DNA of 64,000 nucleotides from Cladophialophora immunda (taxonomy: Eukaryota; Ascomycota; Eurotiomycetes; Chaetothyriales; Herpotrichiellaceae). Of this stretch, positions 43,302 through 54,916 are shown in pieces (position 1 is the first letter of the stretch; each line of letters starts with the position of its first letter). The notes beneath the pieces were generated by a model. It was not told the DNA's origin. It did no database searches and was given only the letters and a program-made list of their open reading frames with translations. The DNA lies in assembly GCF_000835495.1 (NCBI RefSeq), contig NW_015622544.1:4244855-4308854 (forward strand), given 5' to 3'. Both the position numbers and the translations under genes were made by a program.

Positions 43302-44189
43302 TTGCCCAGGTGGAATCGTGCCGACCCATGGGCGTATGCTAATTAGTGTGACAGTTTGAACCTCTACTTGCAATGAAGAAAGGGTGTAGGTGGTGTTACT
43401 AGTAGTAGCGATAGCATGAAGGCCAACACGAGGTAGGAGTGGTACCCCAGTACATAGTAGTGGTTGCACCTGGATGGAAAACAGGAAAGGTAGCAGTGGA
43501 ACGAATTAGGAAAGTGATCGGGTCAGAAATGCAGCTAGTCTACTTTGGTCAAATTTGGTGGTGCGCTTTGGGGAGCATCATAAAGTCCAATCCCTCTTCT
43601 TTTGCACAATGGAAGTAACAATATGTACTTGTACTTTTCTTCCCTCCACTTTCATGCGTCTCTTTCTTGTCCTCGGAACAAACATACTTCTTTCCTTTTT
43701 GCTTCAAATACTACTTAGGCACTGGGAACGTTGAGCGGCACTCGCAGTGCGAACTGGAGTAAGGTCGCCACACCACTGCCTGGAGCTGAGCTGTATAGTA
43801 CCTAGGCTGAGATCGGGATGACACCTACAATGAATGAATGATAGGATGATAGTAGATAGGACCCGGGAAAGGTAGGGAAAGCTCATGTGCCAAGGTGACA
43901 TCTTCTCTCGTCGTCTCGTACTATATACATAGTACTCAGTATATATAGTAGTTAGAAGTTGATATCGAGGAAGAATTTAGCAAGATTAGATGACATTTCG
44001 GCTCGTGTAAGGCCGGAAGTGACACTGTTGGCTCATGATGGCAGTACTAGGAATCAATAGGCTACTGCAGCAGCACTGGTGGGAAGTGCTAGTGCTTCCT
44101 TCCACCCATTGCATTGTCGAAATTCGAGTCCTCGGTGGACGCGACGAGATGGTTTTTGAGCCTTTCCCTTCGTCGTCGCCCCTTCACTA

Positions 44190-44224
44190 GTACGTAGTAT
44201 GTACTAAGTACTTACTATGTACTT
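44190..44224. repeat. Near-palindromic AGTACT/TACTAAGTA tract
   Basis: A stretch with GTACTAAGTACTTAC and flanking TATGTAC on both sides, close to self-complementary. Similar TACTAAGTA/TACTATGTA tracts recur at 42154-42179, 43918-43951, 52902-52923 and 54771-54791. Confidence 0.55.
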
Positions 44225-46023
44225 GACTTGGAGCTAGCGTCCGAGCTGACTCGGACACCTTATCCAAGTTACTAAGTAGTAATGATGCCGGCGAAGCGAC
44301 AAGAAGCCATACCGTACTACTGCTCGTGCATCTTGCCAATCTCAAATGTGTATTTTCCGTGGCATAGTGCGTCGTAGTAATGGTCATACTCACGCAGTCT
44401 TGGCAGCCAATTTCTGTCCAGGGAACTGTGCGAGTAGAGAGATACTTATGTAGATACTATCATAGGTACAGTCGGTATTGAACAAGGCCAAAAATGTGCC
44501 GAGTACATTATCAATACCAGATGCAGGCTAACAACTACAGAAGAAGATATGTGATCAACTCTATCGTTATGTGTGGGCCTGTTGTAAGGTCAATGCATCG
44601 AACGCAAGGAGGGGTCGTGGAAAGTGTATCCGATGAGAAAGCGCAGCAATGAGGTTCAAGTTTGTGCGACGTTGATATCGGATTAGGATTGAGAGCTGAG
44701 TCTAGTAGCTCTACTCCTTGTCGCTCTTTCTGATACGGGCACGTCGGCATAGCGTCAAGCCTATGCTCCTCAGCGCCAAGCGGGGCAAAAACGGCTCGCG
44801 TCTCACCGCGGATCGGGGTGATTCCGCCGTGCGCTCACCCGAGCTTCCCCGGGTTCGCGTCAGGCGGGGGAGCGAACGACTTGAAAATCCTAGCAGCGTA
44901 TAGGGGCTGAAATGAAGCTTCCGCCTGAGCTGGCGGAGTCGATTCCCTCTCCTTCGACGTGAAAAGTGATCCAGATAGCAATATAGCCCAGGGATGGGAC
45001 TGATATCTAATGTGTAAAGGAGGGCTTTTTAAATGCTGCCAACAATTATGAATGAGGGGGGGACCCCGCTGCCTGATCCGTTAGGAATAAATACCCTTCC
45101 CAGTGTAGCAAGTCTTCCTTGGGTAGCTAATCGAGCTGGCCAAGGCCTCGCAGACAGGCCTAGTTTTACCTTGGACATTTCGTGATCTTCCTCCCACTTA
45201 TTTCATGGGTGATTGGCATATCTCTCAAGGATATAGGAAGTTGCTTTAACCTTAGCTTTCTGCTTGCCATGCTGTTCTTTAACAGCGCCATGGGGAGGGG
45301 CAATTCTACAACAGGCAAGATCCATATGGTCCTTGTTGACCCCGCTTCAAGCTCTTAGGAAGTGATAAACGTACTCTCGAGAAGACGAGGTGAACCATGG
45401 TGGAGCAGCCAGAACCATACCTAATGGGACTGGCCCCGGAGATTGTACTAAGATCGCCGGAGGAGCTATTCAAGAAATGGACCTGGGTAGGCAACGCAAG
45501 AAATTTTGACTAGCTAGGTAGAGATTAGGATAAAGGTACGAGTCTGGGGTGGGTGGTATCTTATGATTTTTGTCTTGGGCGGCTAGGACGTGATTCCTGG
45601 ACATGCAGAGCGCCTAGGATCTCAGGTCCTGGTGTCAATTGATACTAGGCGTGGAAAGAGCCTAACCCGCTATTCCTAGATCCGAAGCCAGTATTTATCT
45701 CAATGGGTCATGAAGAGAAACCTCTTGAGGTACAGCGATGTTATCACCTGCAGGTCGTACATGGGAGTGGAGCTGCTGGTTCTTGCTGAAGTGCATGGTC
45801 AGTCAGGGCCGGGCAATCTCCCATGCACTCAGCTCGTTACAGATTTTAGCCCCCATTGATAAGCCGGTTTTTCTACATTGAAATGGTTGCCTTTTCTGCC
45901 ACCTGACAAGTTAGGCTGAAACTGCTACAATCTTGGTGTTTGTACTAAGTATTTTCCACCTAATCTACGTTCTCTTTCACAGCTCTTCTTCCTTTTGACT
46001 CAAATACATAGTATCCATCCATA

Positions 46024-49000
46024 ATGACCGACAAACAGTTTATGACGGTGCCTGCCCTAGACGAGCCAGAAACCACTCCTGATGAGGCTCGCCGATTCCT
46101 CCGTAAAATACGTGCAGGAAAGTTCCAAGTGCAGCGAGAAACCAAAGAGAAGTTGATCAGCCAAGGTAATTTAGATGTATTGGAACAATTGGAGGAGCTA
46201 GCGAAGAATGGAAGAAGCCTCTACAGGAAGAATCTGCAAAGGTAAGTCCACCTATTTATTAAACGCGATGCTGAACGTGCTAATGCTCTAGTAGCGTGAT
46301 TGACGAAGTCTACCACGATTCTAGCCGTGTCCTCTATGAGCTGATCCAGAACGCTGATGATGCTGAATATTCGAAAGCTTGGAGGGAAGGGAACTCTCCT
46401 TTCATGAGATTTACGTTTGACCAACAGGACCTTGTCATAGACACGAACGAAGATGGATTTACTCGTGCCAATGTGGAAGCGATCTGTTCCCTCCGTGAGA
46501 GCTCGAAGAAGCATCCCAGCAGTGATAATTCAACGGGAGAAAAGGGAATCGGGTTCAAATCAGTCTTTCTTATATGCGACAACGTCCATATCCAGTCGGG
46601 TGTCTGGTCCTTCAGCTTCGAGCAGGATGAAGATAACTTCCTAAGTACGGTTATACCAATTGACACCGAACCGAGACAAATTCCTGAGAATGTCGGTACC
46701 CGTATCCGTCTGCGTTACAGGCAGAGCTGCCGAAATGACATCCTGCGGTACCTGGCGGAAATTCCAAGCGAGACAATACTCTTCTTGCGCAAACTGCAGC
46801 AAATAAGCATCCAATTTGACGAGACCTGCATTCCTAATTCAAGCCCGACATCCAGAATTATTACTAGGAAGACACAATTCTGTGCGGTACAAGATCCGCA
46901 GCGTTTCCCCCCGATCAAACAAACCAATGAGATGGAGGCGGGTAACGAATACCGATGCCCAGTCTGTCCGATTGCACATGTGCCTCGCCATGGTGCTGCG
47001 TTCTGCGATCACGCCAATGTCGTCCACATACATACGAGCTCTACGATCAGAGAAAAGGTTCAAAGATCCCAGACACATTATCGCTTATCACGGATTGCCT
47101 TCACCGACATGCCAACTACTAAAGGCCGTCCTACTGTCGGTGCAGATACTGAGATGAAGGTAGAGCTAGCGTTTCCTATCAATGAGGACGGGACGCATCC
47201 AAAAACGTCCAAGGGCGGCGCGAATGTTTGTGCATTCTTACCAATGTGTAGACAAGAGAATCTACCTGTATGTGGTGGTACTCGATTTATTCCAATCACT
47301 CGGCTAACAAAACTCTAGTTTTCCATACAGTCAGACTTTCTCACGATGCAGAACCGCCAAGACGTTGTCGATTGTCCTTGGAACAGGGTGCTACGTGAAC
47401 AAACTGCGAATGCTTTCCAAGATACAGTCGTCAAATTCTGCAAGGAGGAGAGCTTTCGTTTCTCCTGGCCTCAGTATCTGCCACAAGAACGACTCAACGG
47501 AAATTTCTGGGAATCTTTTCGTGCCCTCCTTGTTGAGAAGCTGCGGACCACAGAAATCCTCCAGTGCTGGGATGATGACCAGCTCTATTGTCCGGGCGAC
47601 CTCGCAATCTTGCCGAATTACTTCTTATATGGTGAAAAGAGAGAGCCCCTCTTCAAGGATTTGGTAGACAAAATCTACCTATCTCGGCACTACCATGAGG
47701 AAAGGGTTCTAGAACACCTCAGAACCCTCGGTGTCCGCGAACTCAGTCCTGACGAGATCGTGGAGCGAATCGAATTTGACTTGGAGCTACCGAATTCGGT
47801 ACTAAGGGAGAAGTATTTGCAAACTGATTGGCACGACTGTATGTGTGAGGCGATAAAGGCTATATTGAAAGGCTCAATCGAGCACACCAATTCGGAGAAC
47901 TCTTCAGGTTCCGATGATCAAAACGATACCCTCTCCAGTGATGAAGGTTCGTCTGATGATTCAGGGAATACGAATCCCACAACCATTCATGCCCGCCTCA
48001 AAGCTCTGAATATCATCCTCTTGCGAGACGGCTCCTGGGTCAACCTGGAGGAAGAAATATACTTTCCCACAATTGGCGGCTTCAGCATACCGGATGGCCT
48101 TGGCCTGAAACTGCTGCATCCTGACGTCTGCGAAAGCCACACACAAAGAGAATTCTATGAAAATACCCTGGGTATCTTATGGTGTGAAGCTGAACTCGTT
48201 ATCAAAAAGATTATGGAAGCCCATGCGTCCACGACAGAGAGCTACACAACAAGTGATGATTGCGAACCTTACATCTCACACTTCCATTTTCTATTCCACT
48301 TCCGGGGCCAAGTTGCCAACGAGGATTTGAAGTCACTCTATGCAGTCACGTCAGAAGGGACTGTTCGGCGTTGTTCAGATGGGCTCTATTTCGGCTCTAC
48401 CAAACCCTACGATACTCAGAAAATCCTCGAAGCTCTCTCACCCAGCTACGAGATTGATTGCGACATCATTCTGCACGACATTTATAATAGACACGTGGAT
48501 GACTACACAAATGAAACCTGGAAGCAATGGCTGCAGGATGTCTTTTTAATTGCATACTATCCTCCGCTGGGCGAGGCAGGTGGCACAAAAGTATCAACGC
48601 TTCTCGAGTACCTGTGGCGCCTGGACACTTCCTTATTTCTTGGAGCATTGCAAGACCACTGGGCCTCAAGCTATGAGCAGGAGCTTGATGATCATCCGAA
48701 TATACGAGACATACTGCACAGGGCCCCCATGTCCTGTCATGATCACCAAAAGCATCCACTGAACTGTACTTATTTCCCCGAAGACGAGCTGCTCCGGATG
48801 AGCGAAGAACTCAGTGTCACGTCCCATATGCCAATCATTTGCTTGCCGAGGAGTGATGAAGCGTTGAGCCATAGGAATTGGGACTTTTTGTCAAAGCTCG
48901 GGATCCGACGTGGTGACCAGAAATTGAACTTTTGTCTTGACGCGCTCCTAGCTCTACACAAGCGCAGCCAATCCGAGGACAAGCCTACTTACTCCTCTAT

Positions 49001-51573
49001 TCGACAAGTTTTCGAGACGATTGGAAGAGAGGCAAGCTACAGGGACGCCGAAAACCTCAGGGTAAACACTCCCACCGTTTCTTCGGGTGGCACTACTGAC
49101 AACGAGAGTAGAAATTCTTCTCCTTGCATCCATGCATCTGCAACCCAACTGATACCTCCGATTGGAGATTTAGCCGCGACTGTGTCTGGGATGGTCCTGA
49201 TTTCCTAACTTGCAAGCTTCCTCTCAAGTGTCACTATGAAAACTCGACGGAAATGGAAATCCTCTTTTCGAAGTACATGAAGCTAGGGAATGCTGACTGG
49301 AAAGATGTTGCCAGCGAGCTGGAAAACATCAAGCGGTCAGGTAAATGGGAGCAGACCTCGAACTCAACCCACCAAAACAGATCGCTGTCATTAAGCTCAC
49401 GGATCTACAACGAACTCCACGCGAGGGCGGTCGCGGAGAATGATGAGCTCGCCTTAAGGTAATTTCTGCCGTTGGGGTTGTTGAGCGCAAAATAATGTGT
49501 CTAACTAAAACTGATGTTTTCAGGACATTTTGCGAAAAAGAGGAGCTCGTTTTCACCGAAAGGGGATGGCGCGCACCTTCCCAGTGTGTATGGGAAAGCA
49601 AGTATAGGCTACCCGGCCTGCCTGGTCTTCAACATGACTACCCGGAGCTGAAATGTTTCTTCGTCGACCTATTGGGAGTACCAACGGTCAATATAAGTAT
49701 CCTTCTCCATGGGCTTATAGACCTAGTGCAAGCTCAGGAGCCGAGTTACTCAGATGTCAAATCTATGCTGCTTGCGTTAGGTCCGATGTTTAACGCTGAA
49801 GCTGCACCTGAACGCTCGTTTACTATGGGCTTGGCAACGCTGAGGAAGTACTCCTTCCTGCCTGTACGTCTCAAGGACAAAGCGCCGGTCTTGCAGAAGA
49901 TGGCGACGCGATTCTTTATCGCCGACCATGAACGATATGGGCAGGCGTTTGAAAAAAAGGTTGAATTGCTGGACTTCACGCTTGAGGAATTTCGCTTGCT
50001 GAAGAGCTTCTTCCGAAAGCTAAACCTTGAGAATCGTTACCTGTCCGCCTGCGTTACTGAAGCCTCAGAGGTGCCCAAGCCCAGTGTCGCATCTAAGGAT
50101 TTTGCACGGATGCAAGACTTCAAGAAGAGAGCTTACTTTTTTTCATGGTGAGTTCTCGAGCTGAACACATGATTTTCTGCCTCACGACCTTGACTTATCT
50201 GACACTTTCTTCCTCAAGCTGTGCTGCTGCGTTTTCTAGTCCAAAGTACTTTAACTTCGACGACTCAACGCACAGCAAGCTGTTGGGTATCGAGGTATAT
50301 ACCTGCGCAGAACTGCAGACCATGCTCACTCTGCACTACGGCAATGAACCGCTTGATCCTATCCAGAGCGACCGGATCCAACCCATGTTCACGGAAGTTA
50401 ATGACGGCATACAAATTTACCTCCCAACCCAAATGTCCGAGCTGCGCCGGTGCTATATGGTCGAGCTCCCTGAGTCGATGTTGAAGTTGCTCGGGATCGA
50501 GGATCAACGGGCAGGACACTGTCTTTACTTCCTGCTAACTGAGAAGCTGGAGAATCTACACGATGTCCTGAAGCAACAAGATATTCCTGAATTGACATGG
50601 CTCAACCCTATTATCGATGGCGACACCGATGAGCTGACCTACGAGATGGGGGATCTAGGTCTGTCAGACGCAAATAGAGGTATGGAGAGGACAGGTGCGA
50701 TGCAGGAGTTGGACTTGAAAGATACTCGCCATGAGTATAATCGGCTACTCGAGCATCTTGTTCGGCAAGTTCGCAAAAAGACTCGGACAGTGGCAGAAGA
50801 ATTCAGGCCGTTCAGGACGAGGGACACGTTTGGCACTCCTCAGACAAACCCCGATTTCTGGGACCGCATCGGGGTAGCTGGAGAATTATTCGTGCGTTCA
50901 TCCCTTGTGTTTACATGTTTTCGTGCTCGCCTCGAATGGGACGAATAGTGTGGGTGTAAATCACTATCTGACCAGCCCCGTTTGAACAGGTCTACGAGCT
51001 TCTCCTCTCCCTCGACCTCCCAGGTTTCCGAACGGCAGACCATCGAAATTGGCGCAGCACCATCCGCAAACACGTCCGCGCCATCCACGAGTATCAAAAT
51101 TTGCTAGAGTATGATGGGCCAGATATGGACATTGTGTACAAAGACACGACCGGCAAATTCAGCACGTGGTTAAAAGAAAACGGGTGGGGCGAGTCCCCTG
51201 GTTTCATAGACGCTGCTCCACCAGTTACACCGACATCCCCTATCACATACTACATCGAAGTTAAAAGCACGCCAGGCCCCTGCGGAAAGCCCATGAAGAT
51301 GAGCAATGCGCAGTACCAAAGGGTGAGTCACCATGTCTCAGCGAAAATCGTGAGTTGACAACCTCTGACAATTAGATGCACGATTACCGTATTCCGGAAC
51401 GAGGTTGGGCCAGCCGCACGACCGAGAGGAAAGTCTTCGTGCTCTGGCGCGTGTTCGACTTGCTCGGCCAAAATGCCCAGTATGCCGCATTCGTCGACCC
51501 GGCCAGGCTTGATGGTACCATTCTCAAATTCGTTGCTGACAGGTGGCAAGTCACTGCTAATCTCGACGGCTAA
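46024..51573 (+). CDS. GHKL ATPase - NO VEIN/DUF3883 domain protein (large, multi-exon)
   Basis: Eight exons: 46024-46241, 46292-47267, 47319-49061, 49112-49458, 49524-50147, 50219-50891, 50990-51322, 51376-51573; predicted 1,703 aa. An N-terminal helical region is followed by a GHKL (HSP90/sacsin-type) ATPase: N-box YELIQNADDA at 88-97, G1-like DTNEDGFT at 123-130 and G2 GEKGIGFKSVF at 155-165. CPVC followed by H and C/H residues after about residue 290 may bind zinc. The long middle part resembles NOV-like proteins (CVWD and LL..G repeats) but has no other named domain. The C-terminus (from about 1515) is a NOV_C/DUF3883 domain: GELFVYELLLSL, DGPDMDIVYKD and YYIEVKST (Glu1617, Lys1619), a PD-(D/E)XK-like pattern. 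Plant NO VEIN and bacterial DUF3883 proteins share this domain; its role in fungi is unknown. Introns are 50-98 nt; several have CTGAC or CTAAC branch motifs. Confidence 0.85.
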
Positions 51574-52995
51574 AAATTTGACTAGCAATCAGTGGATGAG
51601 GTAGCCCTGAACAGAAAAGTGCGAGGAGACGTTCGAGATTTATTGCGGTCATGGTTTCGGTACCTGGACATTTTGCAAGCTCTGGGCATTTTCCTTGCAC
51701 CATTGGTTCCGTCTCGCGTAGAGACTGCAGGGCTATAGTTGGCCGAGGCGAATTGTGACCCGGAGGATGGAAGTGAAAGAGCGTGAGCGAAAGAAGAAAG
51801 CAAGACATATAGCATAAAAACACCACAGGCTTTCCTCCAATCTCGGTGGAAAGACGAATCAATCGTGAAAGAACCAAACTCCGCTACAGGGCGACTTTTC
51901 GTTTTCACCGGACCAGATTTCGAATCATTTGCTGGAGAACTACCCAGTATAAGTGCTTGCACTTTTGAATTTGGAGGGCTACTCTTGGGCTCTGGATAGA
52001 ATATAAGTCTCCAGGCAGGAAAATGGGCACGAGATATGGCGACACAGGAAGCCCGTGATGGCGGTTGTTATTTTTTGTTGCGGCCGTCCTTCATTATTCG
52101 GTCCTCTCTATGATTTCAAGGCTGCCATCTTCCTGTCCCGCCTCATGATGATGAACCATGAGGTGAGAATCCACAGGATCGACATAATTAGAACGCGCAA
52201 GCAAACACCGTAGCTCTTACGATAAATCGGCCTGCAGATGGTGAAGTACACATGCAATCCCAGGGTCTCACTTTACAGCACACAAAGTTCGTCAGATCCA
52301 TGCACATCCCCACGACGACTGTGCCTTTCAGAGCTCGAATACTCTCCGGCCAGATGATAGGGTATGGAGACATCAGTTACGGGGCAGAGTATGTAGGATA
52401 TGCGTCCTACCAGAGTTACATTCGACCATCCCCCATGGCCTGAGCGGAGCGACCTGGGAATCTCTTTGTCCTGGGACAATTGGGCCAGTACAGATTCCAG
52501 CCCTGGAAGGGTACACCCAGCCCTAACACCACCCCAGGGCCTCTGCATTTCTAGGAACTATGTTCTACCTCACTATGGATCCTAGATACACCCATTGGTC
52601 CAAAATGGCATTGGAGGGGAGAGTTGCCGCGCCGCCAATATTGGATTCTGGCCGGAAGTGCATACGGCGGAGCGAGTGAGGACAAAGGTCGAGTGCGAAG
52701 GCGAGAGGGCAGGTTAGGGTGTCAGCGAGCCATCTCGGTGTGTCACACAACAGACATGATAGGCTGACTCGGGCTTGCCAATCCAACAACAAGCGGCCTC
52801 GTGGACACCTCAATGGATCGGCACGGACCTGAGGAGGATGTTAGATTCTGCGCTTTTCTCTCCTGCGTATCCCGATGCTAACTCAACTGAATACAAAAAC
52901 ATACTATGTGGTACTACATAGTACATATCATGTGGTAACCTGGCAATTGCTGCATTCGACCCGATGAACGTCAAGTTCCATCCACAGTCGGCTCG
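51574..52995. other. Intergenic region, promoter of monocarboxylate-type transporter
   Basis: 1,422 nt with no credible gene. A hairpin-forming TACTATGT...ACATAGTA element lies at 52902-52923, 73 nt upstream of the next ATG. Confidence 0.5.
52902..52923. promoter_or_regulatory. Inverted repeat TACTATGT / ACATAGTA
   Basis: Perfect 8-nt arms separated by 6 nt, 73 nt upstream of the transporter start. It could be a dyad binding site or leader hairpin; the motif belongs to the recurrent TACTAWGTA family in this region. Confidence 0.45.
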
Positions 52996-54666
52996 ATGTC
53001 CAAGTCAACAGAGACTGAGACTGTCATCAACCCTCAGCTGAGATACGAACCCGAAACTCGGAACCATGATGAATTGGAGCCTCCTCCAGACGGCGGCTAT
53101 GGCTGGGTATGTCTGGCTTGCTGCTTCGCAATCAACTGCTTCACCTGGGGCTCTGTAGCGGTAAGTCACGACCTCCATACTCATCCAAACTCGCTCAGCT
53201 GTCTTTCTCGCATGGGTTGTGTCTAGCAGTTCAAGTAGAGCTGGCTAACGAGGGACATACAGTCTTATGGCGTCTTTCTGTCGTACTACCTGACGGTGGA
53301 TGCGTTTCCCGAGTCTCGCCCTCTGGACTATGCCTTCATCGGCAGCTTCAACTTCGGGGTCGCGATGCTCGCGGCGCCCTTGGTCACACGCATAGCCCGC
53401 TCGTTCGGCATCAAACTGCCCATGTTGGCGGGAGCAGTCATCTTTGGAGGAGGGTTCATCGCGGCGTCTTTCGCCACCCGGATCTGGCATCTCTACCTCT
53501 CACAAGGAGCACTGGTCGGGCTCGGTGTCGGCTTCGTCTATGTGCCCAGCATCGCGGTTCTGTCCCAGTGGTTCGCAAGGCGACGGAGCCTCGCCAACGG
53601 CATCAGCGCGGCCGGGTCGGGGATTGGCGGCTTGATCTTCTCCTTCGCCATTGGGGCCATGATCGAACATCTCGGGATCGGATGGGCGCTGAGAATCACG
53701 GGGATCATTGCACTGTTTGCCAACCTCGTCGCCGCGGCCTTCATCCGGGACCGCAACAGCGTCATTCGTCCCAAACAGCACCCGTTCGACCGGGACCTGG
53801 TGTCGCGCGTCGAGGTTCTGTTGCTCCTCTCCTGGGCCTTCCTGAGCATGCTGGGGTACATCGCCCTGCTCTACTCGCTCTCGGACTTCTCGCTCTTCAT
53901 CGGCCTGTCCCGACAACAGGCGACGCAGGTGACTGCCTTTCTGAACATGGGCACCGCGCTCGGCCGCCCGTTCATTGGCGTCGCGAGTGATCGATTCGGC
54001 CGGTTCGGGGTCGCGACGAGTCTCACCTTTGTCTGCGGTCTCTCGTGCCTGGTGATCTGGATCCCGGCCACTTCGTTCGGGGTCACGGTGTTTTTTGGAA
54101 TCCTGAGTGGCGGAATCCTGGGAGTGTTTTGGATGGTACGCTTTGGAACTGTCTGCCACTGTCAAACCCCTGTCACTTTCTGTGTGCTATTGATCAATCC
54201 CTGACTGACCGCCCGACTGACTATCTGTCTAGACAATCGGCCCTCTCTGCGTCGAAGTGGCCGGACTGAAACAGCTCCCTTCGCTCCTCTCGCTCTCTTG
54301 GCTATCCACCGTGCTGCCGACGACATGTGCGTCCTCGTCATTTCTCCTCACCTGTCTCTGCTTTCCAACCCAGGCTACAGGTGTAGTTAGTACACGTCTA
54401 TGTCTGTCTGTCTATACTAACATGACGTTTCTCCACCCCTCAAAGTCTCCGAAGTCATCGCCCTCTACCTCCGTCGCCCAGGCCACGCCCGGCCGTACCT
54501 CTACACGCAAATATTCTGCGGAGTGAGCTACATCTGCGCGAGTTTCTGTCTCTGGGGGGTGCGGGTTCTGTGCCGGAGACCAGGGGGTCCTGCGGGACGG
54601 AGGAAGGAAGAAAGGACCGGACGGCCGGTGAGCATTGGGCTGGCTGAGACCTCGACAACAGGTTGA
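52996..54666 (+). CDS. MFS transporter, monocarboxylate porter (MCT) type
   Basis: Exons 52996-53160, 53263-54135, 54233-54326, 54446-54666; predicted 450 aa. The conserved MCT start motif PPPDGGYGWVCLACCFAINC (TM1) is present, followed by SYGVFLSYYL, DYAFIGSFNFG, QGALVGLGVGFVYVPSIAVLSQWFARRRSLANGISAAGSGIGGL (TM4-TM5), and GRPFIGVASDRFGR. The final exons give VEVAGLKQLPSLLSLSWL and PTTFSEVIALYLR. About ten to twelve membrane segments are expected. Substrates of fungal members vary (monocarboxylates, riboflavin, or unknown metabolites). The C-terminus after the last membrane segment is short and Arg/Gly-rich; the exact stop could differ if one more intron near 54625 is used. Convergent with a Zn2Cys6 regulator 250 nt away. 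Confidence 0.88.
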
Positions 54667-54916
54667 AAGTAAAATATGCCAAAGGTGAGGTCCTCGGAAT
54701 GCTCAGAGAGGGGGGGGGGGCTAGTGCTTCGAGTCTTGAATTGACGATTTTTTTGTATAAAATGTCAATTACTAAGTACTAAGTACTAAGTGCTATGTAG
54801 CTGTACAAAGTCGTTGGTTCCCTTGTAGAGCTCTACTTTGTGGTCTGGTCTCTCAGAGACGGCTGGATTCCTGGGTAGACATACAACCGACTGGCAGACA
54901 CGCACGCTGACAGAAA
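54667..54916. other. Convergent intergenic spacer with ACTAAGT repeats
   Basis: Contains a G9-10 run near 54710-54720 and the ACTAAGT tandem repeat; terminators for both convergent genes are expected here. Confidence 0.5.
54771..54791. repeat. Three tandem ACTAAGT units
   Basis: ACTAAGT repeated three times without interruption; same motif family as other tracts between 42 and 53 kb. Confidence 0.75.

Larger units (their letters stand above)
43123..46023. other. Largest gene-free interval of the window
   Basis: About 2.9 kb without a credible gene on either strand. It contains a perfect 14-nt palindrome at 43288-43301, AGTACT-rich tracts at 43918-43951 and 44190-44224, and a GC-richer block at about 44735-44960 that stands out from AT-richer flanks and could be a decayed mobile-element fragment, although no terminal repeats or coding remnants were recognised. 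The last ~100 nt should be the promoter of the GHKL-DUF3883 gene. Confidence 0.5.
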
